NCBI GenBank assembly: GCA_035574315.1 | Contig: DATLYW010000051.1 | Coordinates: 1-40,277 of the forward strand | Direction of reading: 5' to 3' | DNA from: Candidatus Zixiibacteriota bacterium | Lineage (GTDB): Bacteria > Desulfobacterota > Binatia > UBA9968 | Length of the DNA stretch: 40,277 nucleotides | Shown: piece after piece, positions 1-8,274 of the stretch | Numbering within the stretch: the first letter of the stretch is position 1 | How the letters are laid out: every line of letters starts with the position of its first letter | Notes under the pieces: model-generated | What the model was told of the DNA's origin: nothing | What the model saw: the letters and a program-made list of their open reading frames with translations, nothing else | The model's database searches: none | Position numbers and translations under genes: made by a program

Positions 1-50
1 AGCTCCAATAAACCTACCTTCGTCTTGATCACCTTCTCTGCCGTCGTCAT
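1..50 (-). CDS. Transposase, N-terminal fragment (cut by window edge)
   Basis: Only the first 16 residues are visible, reading MTTAEKVIKTKVGLLE. I recognise this as the usual opening of IS481-type integrase-core transposases, in which a helix-turn-helix follows shortly afterwards. An AGGGGA ribosome binding site lies just upstream of the ATG at 50. The gene runs off the left end of the window, so I cannot tell whether it is intact. Its position directly downstream of the copper operon fits an accessory, mobile origin for this region. Confidence 0.6.
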   Translation of the reverse strand, partial: MTTAEKVIKTKVGLLE

Positions 51-136
51 TTCCCCTCGCTTCCTTTCTTCAGCTCTACGCTGATGTTTAGGACAGCGAG
101 GACTCTACCATGTCTGTCAGATTAAGTGTTAGCACA
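1..136 (-). mobile_element. Edge of an insertion sequence, probably IS481 family
   Basis: The window opens inside a mobile element. The minus strand carries the first 16 codons of a transposase (start at 50). About 60 bases upstream of that start, 111-136 is a candidate terminal inverted repeat whose minus-strand reading begins TGTGCTAACA; IS481-family ends typically begin with TGT. The rest of the element lies outside the window, so the other end and the target duplication cannot be checked. The boundary at 136 is an estimate. Confidence 0.55.
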
Positions 137-254
137 TCCACTTGATTAAATTGTTGGCTCCCAAAAGCAAGAAAAAAAGAACCGCCATCAAGCCGGCCCG
201 TCCAAACTCGCCGCGATGCAACCCCAGCCAGCGCAAGACTTTCACCCTCTGTGC

Positions 255-1709
255 CTAGCGATGTCCCCGTTCAGCGCCTGACGCGGCGGCCGTCCTCTCG
301 TTGACGTCGATCCCGTCGCGGCGAAGCTCGGCGTCGCTCGCTTTCAGCGCCACGGTTCCAGGGGGGTGCTTGTACCACCCCGGGTCTTCATCATAGCTCT
401 TCAACTGATCGCGAACCTTGACAACCGTGAACAGGCCGCCCATGGAGATGTAGTCGCCGAATGGTCCTGCGGCTCCTTTCATCGAAATCGTATTCTTGGG
501 ATACGGCATGACCTCGGCCATCCGCCCCATGTCCATCCCGGTATGGCCCATCGTCATGTAAGCCGGCAGAAGCGGCCGCAGTTGCTCGTCGAGGCCGCCT
601 GTTTTTATGCCGACCATGTTCGGAAAATCATGGCCCATCTGGTTCATCACGTGGTGCGTCATGTGGCAGTGAAAGGCCCAGTCTCCGGGAGCGTCGGCGA
701 TGAATTCGATCGTCCGGGTCTGACCGACAGCGACCAGAACCGTGGTTTCCGGCCACTGGGCGGAAAGCGGGATATCCTCGCCGTCGGTCGCGGTCACGCG
801 GAAGTGATACCCGTGGATGTGCATCGGGTGGTGGTCGGTCGCGCCGAGGTTCCCCAGGCGAATGCGAACCTTGTCGCCGGTCTTGCAAACGAGCGGAGCA
901 GTGGAGGGGAACGCTTTGCCGTTGATGGTCAGAACGTTGAAATCGTTCATCACCAGCGTGTTCGGGCGCGCGGTCCCGGCCTTGATCGCCCATTCGCTGA
1001 TCATCAACGAGAAATCCCGATCGACGTGATACTCCGGCGCCGGTTTCCTGGGATGCACGACGAACATGCCGATCAAACCCATTCCCATTTGCGTCATCTC
1101 GTCGTGGTGGGAGTGGAACATGAAAGTTCCGTGCTGGCGCAGCGTCCACTCGTATTTGACGGTCTCTCCCGGCCTGATGTAAGGCTGCGTGAGTCCGCCA
1201 ACGCCGTCCATCCCGTTGGGGAGATAGAAGCCGTGCCAATGAACCGACGTCGGCACCGGGAGGCGGTTGGTCACATAGATCCGTATCCTTTCACCCTCGA
1301 CGGCCTCGATCGCCGTGCTGTTGACCCGGCCGTTGTATCCCCAGCACTTGGCTCTCAGGCCAGCGTCGAATGCCCAGTCGACCTCTTCGGCGATCAGATG
1401 AAAGACCTTGACCCCGTCGACCACCTTGAAAGGGAGAGCCGCCCCGTTGGGAACTACGACCGGTTTGTAATGCTTTTCAGGCAGCCCGGGCGGCAGAGGT
1501 TTCACATCGACCGGCCCTCCGCTGTAGCTCTTTTCCCAATACACGCGGCCCGCTGCTGCCGTTTTCTGCCGCGCGGCTGCAGGCTGATACTGGCCCGCGC
1601 GGCCGCCATGGGTTTTCCCGTCGGCCCGCTCGTGCCAGAGAGCTCCGCCCACCGCCGCCACCGCTCCGAGACCCAGGATTTCTCTTCTCGAGATTTTCTT
1701 TCCCGCCAT
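255..1709 (-). CDS. Tat-exported multicopper oxidase
   Basis: A 484-residue copper oxidase, probably acting in the periplasm on Cu(I) or another reduced metal or organic substrate. The N-terminus has a twin-arginine signal (SRREILGLGAVAAVGG, 7-22), so the folded protein is exported by Tat. All four copper-ligand motifs are present: HWHG at 157-160, HSHH at 199-202, HPMHIHG at 294-300 and HCHMTHHVMNQM at 347-358, giving the T1 site and the T2/T3 cluster. A Met-rich stretch at about 383-401 resembles the copper-binding segments of CopA/CueO-type enzymes. A GGAGGAATGA ribosome binding site precedes the ATG. It is the last gene of a minus-strand operon, 15 bases after the TolC-like gene. The family is certain; the exact substrate is inferred from context. 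Confidence 0.93.
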   Translation of the reverse strand: MAGKKISRREILGLGAVAAVGGALWHERADGKTHGGRAGQYQPAAARQKTAAAGRVYWEKSYSGGPVDVKPLPPGLPEKHYKPVVVPNGAALPFKVVDGVKVFHLIAEEVDWAFDAGLRAKCWGYNGRVNSTAIEAVEGERIRIYVTNRLPVPTSVHWHGFYLPNGMDGVGGLTQPYIRPGETVKYEWTLRQHGTFMFHSHHDEMTQMGMGLIGMFVVHPRKPAPEYHVDRDFSLMISEWAIKAGTARPNTLVMNDFNVLTINGKAFPSTAPLVCKTGDKVRIRLGNLGATDHHPMHIHGYHFRVTATDGEDIPLSAQWPETTVLVAVGQTRTIEFIADAPGDWAFHCHMTHHVMNQMGHDFPNMVGIKTGGLDEQLRPLLPAYMTMGHTGMDMGRMAEVMPYPKNTISMKGAAGPFGDYISMGGLFTVVKVRDQLKSYDEDPGWYKHPPGTVALKASDAELRRDGIDVNERTAAASGAERGHR

Positions 1710-1724
1710 TTCATTCCTCCGGGA

Positions 1725-3140
1725 TCAGTGCGCTTCACGTCCGTTCATTTTCATCCGGCCTTCTTCCGACCGGGCTCCACCTCCGTCGAGACCCGGGAGC
1801 CGGCCGTTCAGGATATGTGCGAAATCGGTGCGGGCCAGCCAATAATCACGCAGCGCCTCGATGTAGGCGGCCGCTGTCTCGATCTGCTGCTCTTTGGCAC
1901 GCAGCAATTCAAAAGGGCTGAGCTGCATCGCGTTGTACTGAAGCTGCGCTTCGTTCACGATCCGCTCTCGCAGCGGAACCAGGATATCCCGGTAGTACAA
2001 GGCGCGATCACGGCTTCCGGACATTCGATCCTGAACCGCCCGCGCCACGGAACGGATTCGCACCGCCAGACCGTAATATTCCTGCCGGGCGCGCCGCAGC
2101 TCGGTGAGAGCGCGGGCGATTCGAGCCTGACCGCGGTCGAACAACGGAATGGATAATTCAACCGTAGGACCGGCTTCCCATCCTTCTTCCCTTTCACCGA
2201 GCGGGCCCAGGGTCGGTTCCGGAATCAAGGCCGTCGCTCTGTTGAAACCGAGCTGCTCGCCGGCTGCGATGATGCGCTGGCGGGCGATCGAGAGGTCGAG
2301 GCTTCGACTGAGCGCGAGCCGTTCAAGGTCATCCCCTGCCGTCGTTTGCGCGGGTATATCCGGTAAACGGCCGCCGGTCCGCCATTCCGTGTTCTTCCCC
2401 CACACTCCCATCAGCGCGTTGAGCTGCTCCCGGCTCTGGCGCTCCGCCATTTCGGCCGTCCGGAGTTCCAGCCTGGCGGCTTCCGTGAGCGCCCGTTCCC
2501 TTGCGAAATCGAGATCGGTGATGTTTCCCGCCTCGTGAAGTCTACGGGCCAGTTCCAGCGATGCCGTAAGCGTCTGCACGACGGTTCGACGAAGCTCCAG
2601 CATTTGCTCGTTCGCCTGGTGCAGATAAAAAGCGGTGCGAACCTGTCGCGCGAAGTCCAGTACGGCGCCGGCGACCTTTAGCTTGGTTTCTTCGAAACGG
2701 GCCGTCGCCACTCGCTTGCGAAGCGGCACGTAGAACACGTCGAGGAAATTCATGACCACGCTGAGGTCCAGATCCGGCCTGCCACCGGAAACGGGAAACA
2801 GGACCGCGGCGTCAAAAACAGGATTCTGGAAGAGCCCGGCCTGGACCAAATCGGCCTGGGCGATTCCCAGGTCGGAATAAATCGCCTGAAGATCCCGGTT
2901 GTTCAGCAGGGCAATCTGGACTGCCTCGTCGGCTGTCAGTCCGCCCTTGAGCAAAGACGAGACTTTTTCGGCCGCTTCTTTATCGAGATCGGTCCCGCTG
3001 TTCCAGACAATTTTGCCGGCCCCGCGCTCGGCAACGGCGACGCTCACCTCATCGAAACCCGCGTTGAGCGCTACCGTCGCGCAGCCGCTCAGGAAAATCA
3101 GCAAGACCGACAGCCACCCGGCGTTTCGCTTCCATGACAT
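1725..3140 (-). CDS. TolC/CusC-type outer-membrane efflux lipoprotein
   Basis: A 471-residue outer-membrane efflux protein with the two-repeat TolC architecture: long helices and a repeated pattern around ALLNNRDLQAIYSDLGIAQA near the N-terminus, with the second half beginning near 270. The signal peptide ends in a lipobox (LSGC), so it is probably lipid-anchored like CusC. I chose the ATG at 3140 because an AGGGGG ribosome binding site sits six bases before it; a TTG two codons earlier is possible. No RND pump or membrane-fusion protein is encoded in this window, so the channel either pairs with a pump elsewhere or is a leftover. It lies between the CusF-like lipoprotein and the multicopper oxidase in one operon, which suggests copper export. 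Confidence 0.9.
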   Translation of the reverse strand: MSWKRNAGWLSVLLIFLSGCATVALNAGFDEVSVAVAERGAGKIVWNSGTDLDKEAAEKVSSLLKGGLTADEAVQIALLNNRDLQAIYSDLGIAQADLVQAGLFQNPVFDAAVLFPVSGGRPDLDLSVVMNFLDVFYVPLRKRVATARFEETKLKVAGAVLDFARQVRTAFYLHQANEQMLELRRTVVQTLTASLELARRLHEAGNITDLDFARERALTEAARLELRTAEMAERQSREQLNALMGVWGKNTEWRTGGRLPDIPAQTTAGDDLERLALSRSLDLSIARQRIIAAGEQLGFNRATALIPEPTLGPLGEREEGWEAGPTVELSIPLFDRGQARIARALTELRRARQEYYGLAVRIRSVARAVQDRMSGSRDRALYYRDILVPLRERIVNEAQLQYNAMQLSPFELLRAKEQQIETAAAYIEALRDYWLARTDFAHILNGRLPGLDGGGARSEEGRMKMNGREAH

Positions 3141-3173
3141 CCGCAACCCCCTGTTGACTCGGTGTCCTTCTCG

Positions 3174-3632
3174 TCAATTCATTTTTTCGATTTTGATGAT
3201 CGCCTTCTTCGGAACATCGATCGTGAACCGCACCCTGTCGCCGAATTTCAGTCCTTCGAGAAGGGAAGGCGGGTCCACCCGATAGCCCATGGTCATCGCC
3301 TCCATGAAGCCTTTGATCTCGCCGTGTTCGACCACGATCTGACTCGCGTTGGGAACCGTCGCAATGACTTTCCCCTCGCCGACCACTGTCTTCGGTTCAC
3401 CCTGCGCCGCCGGGTGGACTACTTCCCCCGCCTCCCTCGCCGCAGAGGCCGGCTGCGGGGACGGTATGTCCCGCGGCGTGTACGCGAGCGTCCTCGACGG
3501 TTGCGGCAGCGGCGCGGTCATCGCCTGGGGATTGGCCGGGTGGTCGAGGGCCGGTGGCGGCAGCTCATAGGGCGCGCATCCCGAAAATACCATCGCGGCA
3601 AAGCCGAGCAGAGTGTTACGCGTGGATCGCAT
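3174..3632 (-). CDS. CusF-like copper-binding lipoprotein
   Basis: A 152-residue protein with a lipoprotein signal (lipobox FSGC, Cys19), a low-complexity Pro/Ala linker (about 25-80) and a C-terminal CusF-like beta-barrel (about 86-150). The motif HGEIKGFMEAMTMGYRV at 103-119 holds the His and the AMTM methionine pair that bind Cu(I) or Ag(I) in CusF. The Trp that caps copper in E. coli CusF is replaced here by Phe. A GGGAGGGG ribosome binding site lies upstream. The same domain is fused to a cytochrome in the preceding gene, 21 bases away. Likely a periplasm-facing copper carrier feeding the TolC-type channel or the oxidase. Confidence 0.85.
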   Translation of the reverse strand: MRSTRNTLLGFAAMVFSGCAPYELPPPALDHPANPQAMTAPLPQPSRTLAYTPRDIPSPQPASAAREAGEVVHPAAQGEPKTVVGEGKVIATVPNASQIVVEHGEIKGFMEAMTMGYRVDPPSLLEGLKFGDRVRFTIDVPKKAIIKIEKMN

Positions 3633-3653
3633 ACGATGATCCCCTCCCTGGAT

Positions 3654-4328
3654 TTACTTCCCGACCTTCTCGAACTTCGTGATCGCTCGTTTGTCTGTAT
3701 CAATCGTGAAACGAACTTTGTCGCCGGGCTTGACGCTCTTGAGCAGGGAACCCGGACTGACCTTGTAACCCATTACCATCGCGTCCATGAACCCCTCGAT
3801 CTCTTCGTGGTCCACCACGACCTCTTGCGTCTGCGGTACCACAGCGACGATTTTCCCGACTCCCTTGACCGATTTCGCGACGCCTTTGGGCCGCAGCGCA
3901 GCCAGATACGCCGACAGATCGATCAGTTCCTGAACCGTCATGTCGGCGTTGAAAGTCGGCATTTTCGACTTCCCGTCTGGACCGCGATATTTCTTTGCGC
4001 CGACGGCGTCGGGATTGACGATCGACTCGGTGAAGTACTCCAGCGGGTGCAGCGGCCCCATTTGGCTCAGTTCCGGGCCAACCGCCTGGGTTCTGTCGAG
4101 AGGAGGAAAATTTTCGCCGCGCACTTCGTGGCACGAATAGCAGCTGAATTTTTCAAACACCGACCGACCCTTGACCGGATCGCCCTTGGGCATGGTGAAG
4201 GTCCAGCCCTTGGGATGATGCATATCGAGTTCTCCCGGTCTCGTTTTTTCTGCGGCGCCGCCCGTGCAAAACGTTGCAAGAACGACCAGCCAGGCGAAGG
4301 TGAAACCTCTCGAAGTCCTGCGCATCAT
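3654..4328 (-). CDS. Cytochrome c fused to a CusF-like copper domain
   Basis: A 224-residue exported protein. After a signal peptide (about 1-26) comes a class I cytochrome c domain (about 48-147) with haem motif CYSCH at 63-67 and probable axial Met123 in KMPTF. A CusF-like domain follows (about 157-221) with HEEIEGFMDAMVMGYKV, including His174, Met184 and Met186. It is 21 bases upstream of the stand-alone CusF lipoprotein and is the first gene of the operon. I chose the ATG at 4328 because AGGAGGGG precedes it by five bases; a GTG at 4334 is the alternative. The fusion suggests electron transfer coupled to copper binding, such as periplasmic Cu(I)/Cu(II) redox exchange; that role is inference. 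Confidence 0.85.
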   Translation of the reverse strand: MMRRTSRGFTFAWLVVLATFCTGGAAEKTRPGELDMHHPKGWTFTMPKGDPVKGRSVFEKFSCYSCHEVRGENFPPLDRTQAVGPELSQMGPLHPLEYFTESIVNPDAVGAKKYRGPDGKSKMPTFNADMTVQELIDLSAYLAALRPKGVAKSVKGVGKIVAVVPQTQEVVVDHEEIEGFMDAMVMGYKVSPGSLLKSVKPGDKVRFTIDTDKRAITKFEKVGK

Positions 4329-4435
4329 GAGCACCCCTCCTTGCGGGTGGAATTCACGGCTCGGTAAACAGTCGGGTCCTGAGATCGGCTCGTCCCGCGG
4401 CCTTTTGCCGACATCGGAGCGAAACGGGCCCGCGT

Positions 4436-4466
4436 TATAAAAAGATCCCGCCGCTCAAGGGCGGGC
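4436..4466 (-). terminator. Rho-independent terminator
   Basis: On the minus strand a CCCGCC / GGCGGG stem (4460-4465 with 4447-4452) encloses a 7-base loop and is followed three bases later by TTTTT (4443-4439). It lies about 25 bases beyond the stop of the small exported protein at 4491-4889. This separates that gene from the copper operon starting at 4328. Confidence 0.75.
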
Positions 4467-4490
4467 TGCGAACGACCGGGGAAGAAAAGC

Positions 4491-4889
4491 TTAAAAGCGA
4501 AGAACGGAGAGAACGAGATGGGAAGGCGCGGAAAACCACGGGCGGGAAAAAGGAGGGCTGCCTTTCTCCGCGAACGAACGGCTACCGAGATCCACCGGGG
4601 ACGAGCACGGAACCGCCACGTACGTCGGCGCCAGGGCCGGCCTTATGGAAGTCGTGCTCGCCGGCAGAAACTCGACGGTCAGGTGGGGGCAATAAACGAA
4701 CGGCCCGCGATCGACGGGATGACGCAACACCCCGTGCTGACCGTCTTCCTCGCCCCACGATGGGGACACCGGGTGGTGATGCCCGCTCCGATCCCCGCGC
4801 TGCGCCTTGCGCATCTCCACGGCAAGAACAACGGCGGGGAAGAGAACGACAATGCAACAGACGGCTGCAATCCAGCGCTTCATCGGCAT
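4491..4889 (-). CDS. Small exported protein of unknown function
   Basis: A 132-residue protein whose first 24 residues form a clear signal peptide or anchor (MKRWIAAVCCIVVLFPAVVLA). The remainder is His- and Pro-rich early (GHHHPVSPSW) and ends in a hydrophobic, aromatic tail. It resembles the short, poorly conserved secreted proteins often found in copper-resistance clusters, but I cannot name a family. A good terminator lies just downstream, which supports it being a real transcription unit. No convincing ribosome binding site is seen before the ATG at 4889; the ATG two codons later is equally possible. Three other frames are open through the same stretch because of the high GC, so confidence is moderate. 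Confidence 0.5.
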   Translation of the reverse strand: MPMKRWIAAVCCIVVLFPAVVLAVEMRKAQRGDRSGHHHPVSPSWGEEDGQHGVLRHPVDRGPFVYCPHLTVEFLPASTTSIRPALAPTYVAVPCSSPVDLGSRSFAEKGSPPFSRPWFSAPSHLVLSVLRF

Positions 4890-5061
4890 TCCGGGTGAAC
4901 CCCACCTTGCACTATCGGGCAGCTGTTTTCAAGAGGCCGCCTCTTGCCTGCGTCAGCAGCCGGCGCAAGCCCGGTCGCAGCGCTTGACGCGGAGGTCCGA
5001 CGGCGATTCGACGGACCGCCGAGCGCGAACCTTCGCCGCGGAGTCCGCGTGGAGCGAACCG

Positions 5062-5475
5062 CTACGGCGCGACCGCCAGAGTGCCGACCATTCCTTGATC
5101 CTCGTGACTCGGAAAGAAAAGGAGCTTTTTGGTACAGCTAAACTTGAACTCGCCGATACGCGTGGGAGTGAAGCGAACGACCGTCGTCTCGCCGCTCCCT
5201 ATTTCCGCCTCGATCATCAGTCCGGCCTCGGGCGACTTGAGCACGAAATTGTGGGGAACCATCCAACTCTTGTTCTTGAAGATCAACTCCACCGGAATAT
5301 TCTGCTTGACCACGAGACGGCCCGGCGTGAACGAGTAACTGTCGACCGTGATCTCGAGCCGCTGCACGTTGTCCGGCGAGATCGGAACGACCACGCCTCC
5401 GGGCGCGGCGGCAAGAACCACGGATCCCAGCAGCGCCGGCCCGATGAAAGCCGCCGCCGGTTTGCTGCCGTTCAT
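5062..5475 (-). CDS. Cupredoxin-domain exported protein
   Basis: A 137-residue blue-copper-type protein. The N-terminal hydrophobic segment (about 8-24) is a signal peptide or anchor, and the rest is one cupredoxin domain. The mononuclear copper ligands are all visible in the expected order: His75 (MVPHNF), Cys114 (FSCTKK), His124 and Met129 (HEDQGM). The ATG overlaps the stop codon of lgt (ATGA), so the two are translationally coupled. The spacing between Cys and His is typical of the family that includes soluble cupredoxins and oxidase subunit II-like domains. Likely role: periplasmic copper or electron carrier within the metal cluster. A longer reading with a different start exists but is an out-of-frame shadow of lgt. 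Confidence 0.88.
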   Translation of the reverse strand: MNGSKPAAAFIGPALLGSVVLAAAPGGVVVPISPDNVQRLEITVDSYSFTPGRLVVKQNIPVELIFKNKSWMVPHNFVLKSPEAGLMIEAEIGSGETTVVRFTPTRIGEFKFSCTKKLLFFPSHEDQGMVGTLAVAP

Positions 5476-6257
5476 GTCACTGCCGTCATCATGGAGCGCC
5501 TGGCCAGCATGGCCGCGCCGACCAGCATCAGGACGACGCTGAACAACTGCGCCTCGGTCAGCCCGAAGGCGACCGGAGGATTGACGCGCCAGAACTCGAC
5601 CGCGAAACGCGCCAATCCGGCCAGAGCCAGATAGATCCAGGCGATCACGCCGGGAGCCGGATTTTTTTTGCGCAGCCCCCACAGGATCCCGAAAATGATC
5701 AGCGACTCGAGAAACTCGTAGATCGGCGTGGGGTGAACTCGCGTCCCCGGAGGATAAGGGACGCCCGTCAAAGGGTTCACCCAACCGATGATGGCGTGGG
5801 TGTAAGCAACGCCCCAGGGGACGTCGGTGACCGTGCCCCAATCCCCGTCGCCCGCGACGTGGCAGCCGATCCGTCCGATGCCGTAGCCGATCGCGAGCGC
5901 GGGCGCCGCGATGTCCGCGCCGACCAGCCAGGGAATCCCGTTCTTCTTGACGACCCAGGTCACCGCCAGCGCGCCTCCGATGAGGCCGCCGTACCACGTG
6001 AAGCCGGCGCCGGTAAAAATGAACTGACCGGGCGAGCGGAGAAAGCTCGGGAGGTCTTCGAGGATGAAAAGGATCCTCGCACCGGCGAGACCGCCGATAG
6101 CCGCGGCGAAGACCATGGTCGACGCCAGCTCGGGGTTGTAGCCGCGCTCCCTGAGCTCCTTGTGGACGACCCAGGCGGCGGCCAGGGCCGCCACCGCCAT
6201 CATGGCGCCGAAGCTGTAAATCGTAACGGGACCGAACTGAAAAAGAATGGGATACAT
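5472..6257 (-). CDS. lgt: Prolipoprotein diacylglyceryl transferase (Lgt family)
   Basis: A 261-residue multi-pass membrane protein of the Lgt family, which transfers diacylglyceryl from phosphatidylglycerol to the lipobox Cys of prolipoproteins. Family marks include the opening YPILFQFGPVTIYSFG, FTWYGGLIGG, GRIGCHVAGDGDWG (the region of the Lgt signature) and HPTPIYEFLES. About seven hydrophobic segments are visible. The usual GRIGNFIN-type Asn signature is replaced by GRIGCHVAGD, a variant also known in divergent paralogues. It overlaps the cupredoxin gene by four bases and sits among genes for lipoproteins, so it may be an accessory copy devoted to this cluster; that is inference. A housekeeping lgt may exist elsewhere. 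Confidence 0.88.
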   Translation of the reverse strand: MYPILFQFGPVTIYSFGAMMAVAALAAAWVVHKELRERGYNPELASTMVFAAAIGGLAGARILFILEDLPSFLRSPGQFIFTGAGFTWYGGLIGGALAVTWVVKKNGIPWLVGADIAAPALAIGYGIGRIGCHVAGDGDWGTVTDVPWGVAYTHAIIGWVNPLTGVPYPPGTRVHPTPIYEFLESLIIFGILWGLRKKNPAPGVIAWIYLALAGLARFAVEFWRVNPPVAFGLTEAQLFSVVLMLVGAAMLARRSMMTAVT

Positions 6258-6421
6258 TCGCCCTCGCCGGAGAAAAGGCTAGCAGAAACCCTCGCAGAAT
6301 GCATCTCCGGGAATCGCACGGAGCCGGCCGGAACCCGTTGTTTCCGAGGCTGCCGGCGTTCTCGGCCGCAGTTCGGCCCTGTCAAGTCCGGAGGCAGCCC
6401 CCTTCCGCTGGGGTGACGAGA

Positions 6422-7111
6422 TCAGCACCTCGATTCGATCAGAGCGACCATTTCTTCGGCCGAAGAAAAAACGATGAAGGCACGATCTCCCATCATTCCC
6501 GCCCGGATCAGTGCAGGGGTTCCCTTCGGTGGTCCGTTCCTGCTTGAATCGGTCTTGAACCGCAGGTTGAATTCCCAGAACGGGAGCGTCTCACCGCTTG
6601 CGGTCGTGACGTGATAGGTGTCGCCACAGTACCGGATCGAGCGCACCTGTTGCTTCTTGCCCAATTTTTTCAGATCCGTCGGAGGCCCTGCCATACCTCC
6701 GCCGCGTGGCGCCCTCTCGGATTCGCTCCCGGTGTCCGCCGCTTTCAGATAAGCCACCAGGTCTGCGCGCTGTCTGTCGTCCCGGATGCCCGGAAACGGC
6801 ATCAGATTTCCCGGAATCGAGCTCTGGGGATCCTTGAGGAATTCGTGAAGGGCCCTCTCGTTCCACACAATTCCGGATCTCTTCAAGGCATCCGAATACC
6901 TTCGAAAGCCCTCGGCCGTCCCCGCCTTTCGCCCCAGGACCTGCGCAAGGCTCGGCCCTGTGAGATGCACGCCGGGTTCCAGCGAGTGGCAAGCGTCGCA
7001 TTGCCTGAAAGCAACTGCGCCACGCGCGGGATCACCGGAAGGAAAAGCACCTTCGGCCGCCCGTTGAAGAAACAAGATCGCGAACAAGATGATGAACGAT
7101 GGGTAACACAT
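6422..7111 (-). CDS. Exported class I cytochrome c with extra C-terminal domain
   Basis: A 229-residue protein: signal peptide (about 1-21), then a class I cytochrome c domain with haem motif CDACH at 38-42 and probable axial Met104 in NLMPFPG. A linker (about 125-148) leads to a compact C-terminal domain of about 80 residues that I do not recognise. That domain contains IRYCGDTYHVTT and ends in Cys. A GAGGAGG ribosome binding site lies seven bases before the ATG at 7111. It stands alone between lgt and the broken BNR gene, with an inverted repeat upstream at 7140-7184. Function is probably periplasmic electron transfer in the metal cluster; the tail may bind a metal through its two Cys residues, but this is speculative. 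Confidence 0.85.
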   Translation of the reverse strand: MCYPSFIILFAILFLQRAAEGAFPSGDPARGAVAFRQCDACHSLEPGVHLTGPSLAQVLGRKAGTAEGFRRYSDALKRSGIVWNERALHEFLKDPQSSIPGNLMPFPGIRDDRQRADLVAYLKAADTGSESERAPRGGGMAGPPTDLKKLGKKQQVRSIRYCGDTYHVTTASGETLPFWEFNLRFKTDSSRNGPPKGTPALIRAGMMGDRAFIVFSSAEEMVALIESRC

Positions 7112-7139
7112 CGTGCCTCCTCGTAGCCGGGCCGCGTGC

Positions 7140-7184
7140 CACCAGGTCAGGGGCTCTTCTAATCTTTTCTGACTGAACCTGGTG
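7140..7184. promoter_or_regulatory. Inverted repeat upstream of the cytochrome c gene
   Basis: CACCAGGTCAG (7140-7150) is mirrored by CTGAACCTGGTG (7173-7184), matching over 11 positions with one extra base. It lies 29 bases upstream of the cytochrome start on the minus strand. It could be an operator or a structured leader. No T-run follows, so a terminator is unlikely. I do not recognise the regulator. Confidence 0.4.
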
Positions 7185-7215
7185 ACATGAATCCTTTTCT
7201 TTTTCGGCAGACATT

Positions 7216-8125
7216 CTACCGCTGTTTCTTCCAGCTCATTCCCGCGTCCACGCTCACATAAATCGTGCCGCTCGTCGTGGACAGATACATTTCAGTCGGG
7301 TTCTTTGGGTTAACAGCGACTGCCGCCACGTTCTTGAGCTCGCTGGCAACGACCTTCCAAGATGCACCGGCGTCTGTGCTTCGGAAGAGACCGTCGCGCA
7401 TGGCCGCAAACATGATTTTGGAATCTCCGGGATTTACCGCGAATCCGTTCACCGTCCGACTGGTGGGCAGACCGCCCACATCGAACCACCCTCAGAAACA
7501 GTCGGCGCTGCGTTGCAACCCGTTGGAAGTACCCGCATAGACAAAATGCCGCCCATTCCGGTCGGGATGTTCACCGACCGCAAAACCTTGACTTCCCCTT
7601 GCGGGCCGTCATCCACCCGAATCCACTTTTCGCCCTGATCCGTTGTACGATAGATTCCCTCCCCTTTCCCCCGCACCGCCGCATGAAGCCTGGACGACGT
7701 GTTTGGGTCGATGGCCAGCCCATGGACGTCCGCCCCCCAAGACCATTGCCGGCTTCTTTCCAGCTCCTTCTTCCGTCGGTGCTTTTGAGCACTCCGGCCT
7801 CGTGAGTCGCGATATAGATCGTTTTCGGATCTCTCGGATCCGGTGCAATATCCATAACATCGAGATGACCGTGCTTGGTCGAGATCGACACCTTGTCCCA
7901 CGTTCGACCGCCGTCTCCACTTCGATAAAGCCCGGTATGGGCACCCAGGAACAACGTTTCCCCCGCCGAACCCATTGCAAGAGAGTGAACATGCTCGAAG
8001 CTCGGACCGTTCTTGACGGGAGCATGGTGCGTAGCGGCTGTTGCGAGATGGCGCCCCCCATGCACAGCCCCGATGCTCAACAGCCACACCGCCAACAACG
8101 ACGTTGATTTCAACCGGCTCTTCAT
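7216..8125 (-). pseudogene. Broken BNR/Asp-box repeat exported protein (YCF48/sortilin-like)
   Basis: Read from the ATG at 8125 (AGGAGGG ribosome binding site), the protein has a signal peptide followed by beta-propeller repeats with Asp-box motifs such as YRSGDGGRTW, LKSTDGRRSW, YRTTDQGEKW and FRSTDAGASW. The reading is interrupted three times. A frameshift falls in a run of six G near 7736-7741, and another near 7559-7565. An in-frame TGA at about 7492-7494 falls in a degraded Asp-box. The repeats continue in register after each break, so this was one gene of about 300 codons. Three independent lesions argue for a decayed gene, though assembly indels at the homopolymer cannot be excluded. 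Similar proteins occur in copper clusters, but their role is not established. Confidence 0.8.
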
Positions 8126-8274
8126 CGTCCCTCCTGAAGGTTTGTTGTTCTCGGAAGAAAGTCCGTTTTCGAAAAGGTCGGCTTTCTCCCAAAAGTTTGG
8201 AAAGTCAGGAAACCCCGGCCCTCCCATCGGAGGACCGCGAGCCCGTCAAAGTCGAGAAATTAGCGAGGGTGAAA

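Noticed and set aside
366..2156. 596-codon plus-strand frame over the multicopper oxidase and TolC genes
   Set aside because: Shadow of the true minus-strand genes, with no protein-like pattern.
7490..7496. In-frame TGA in the BNR-repeat gene as a second selenocysteine
   Set aside because: It lies in a degraded Asp-box rather than at a redox site, no SECIS-like hairpin was noted after it, and the same gene carries two frameshifts; a simple inactivating mutation is more likely.
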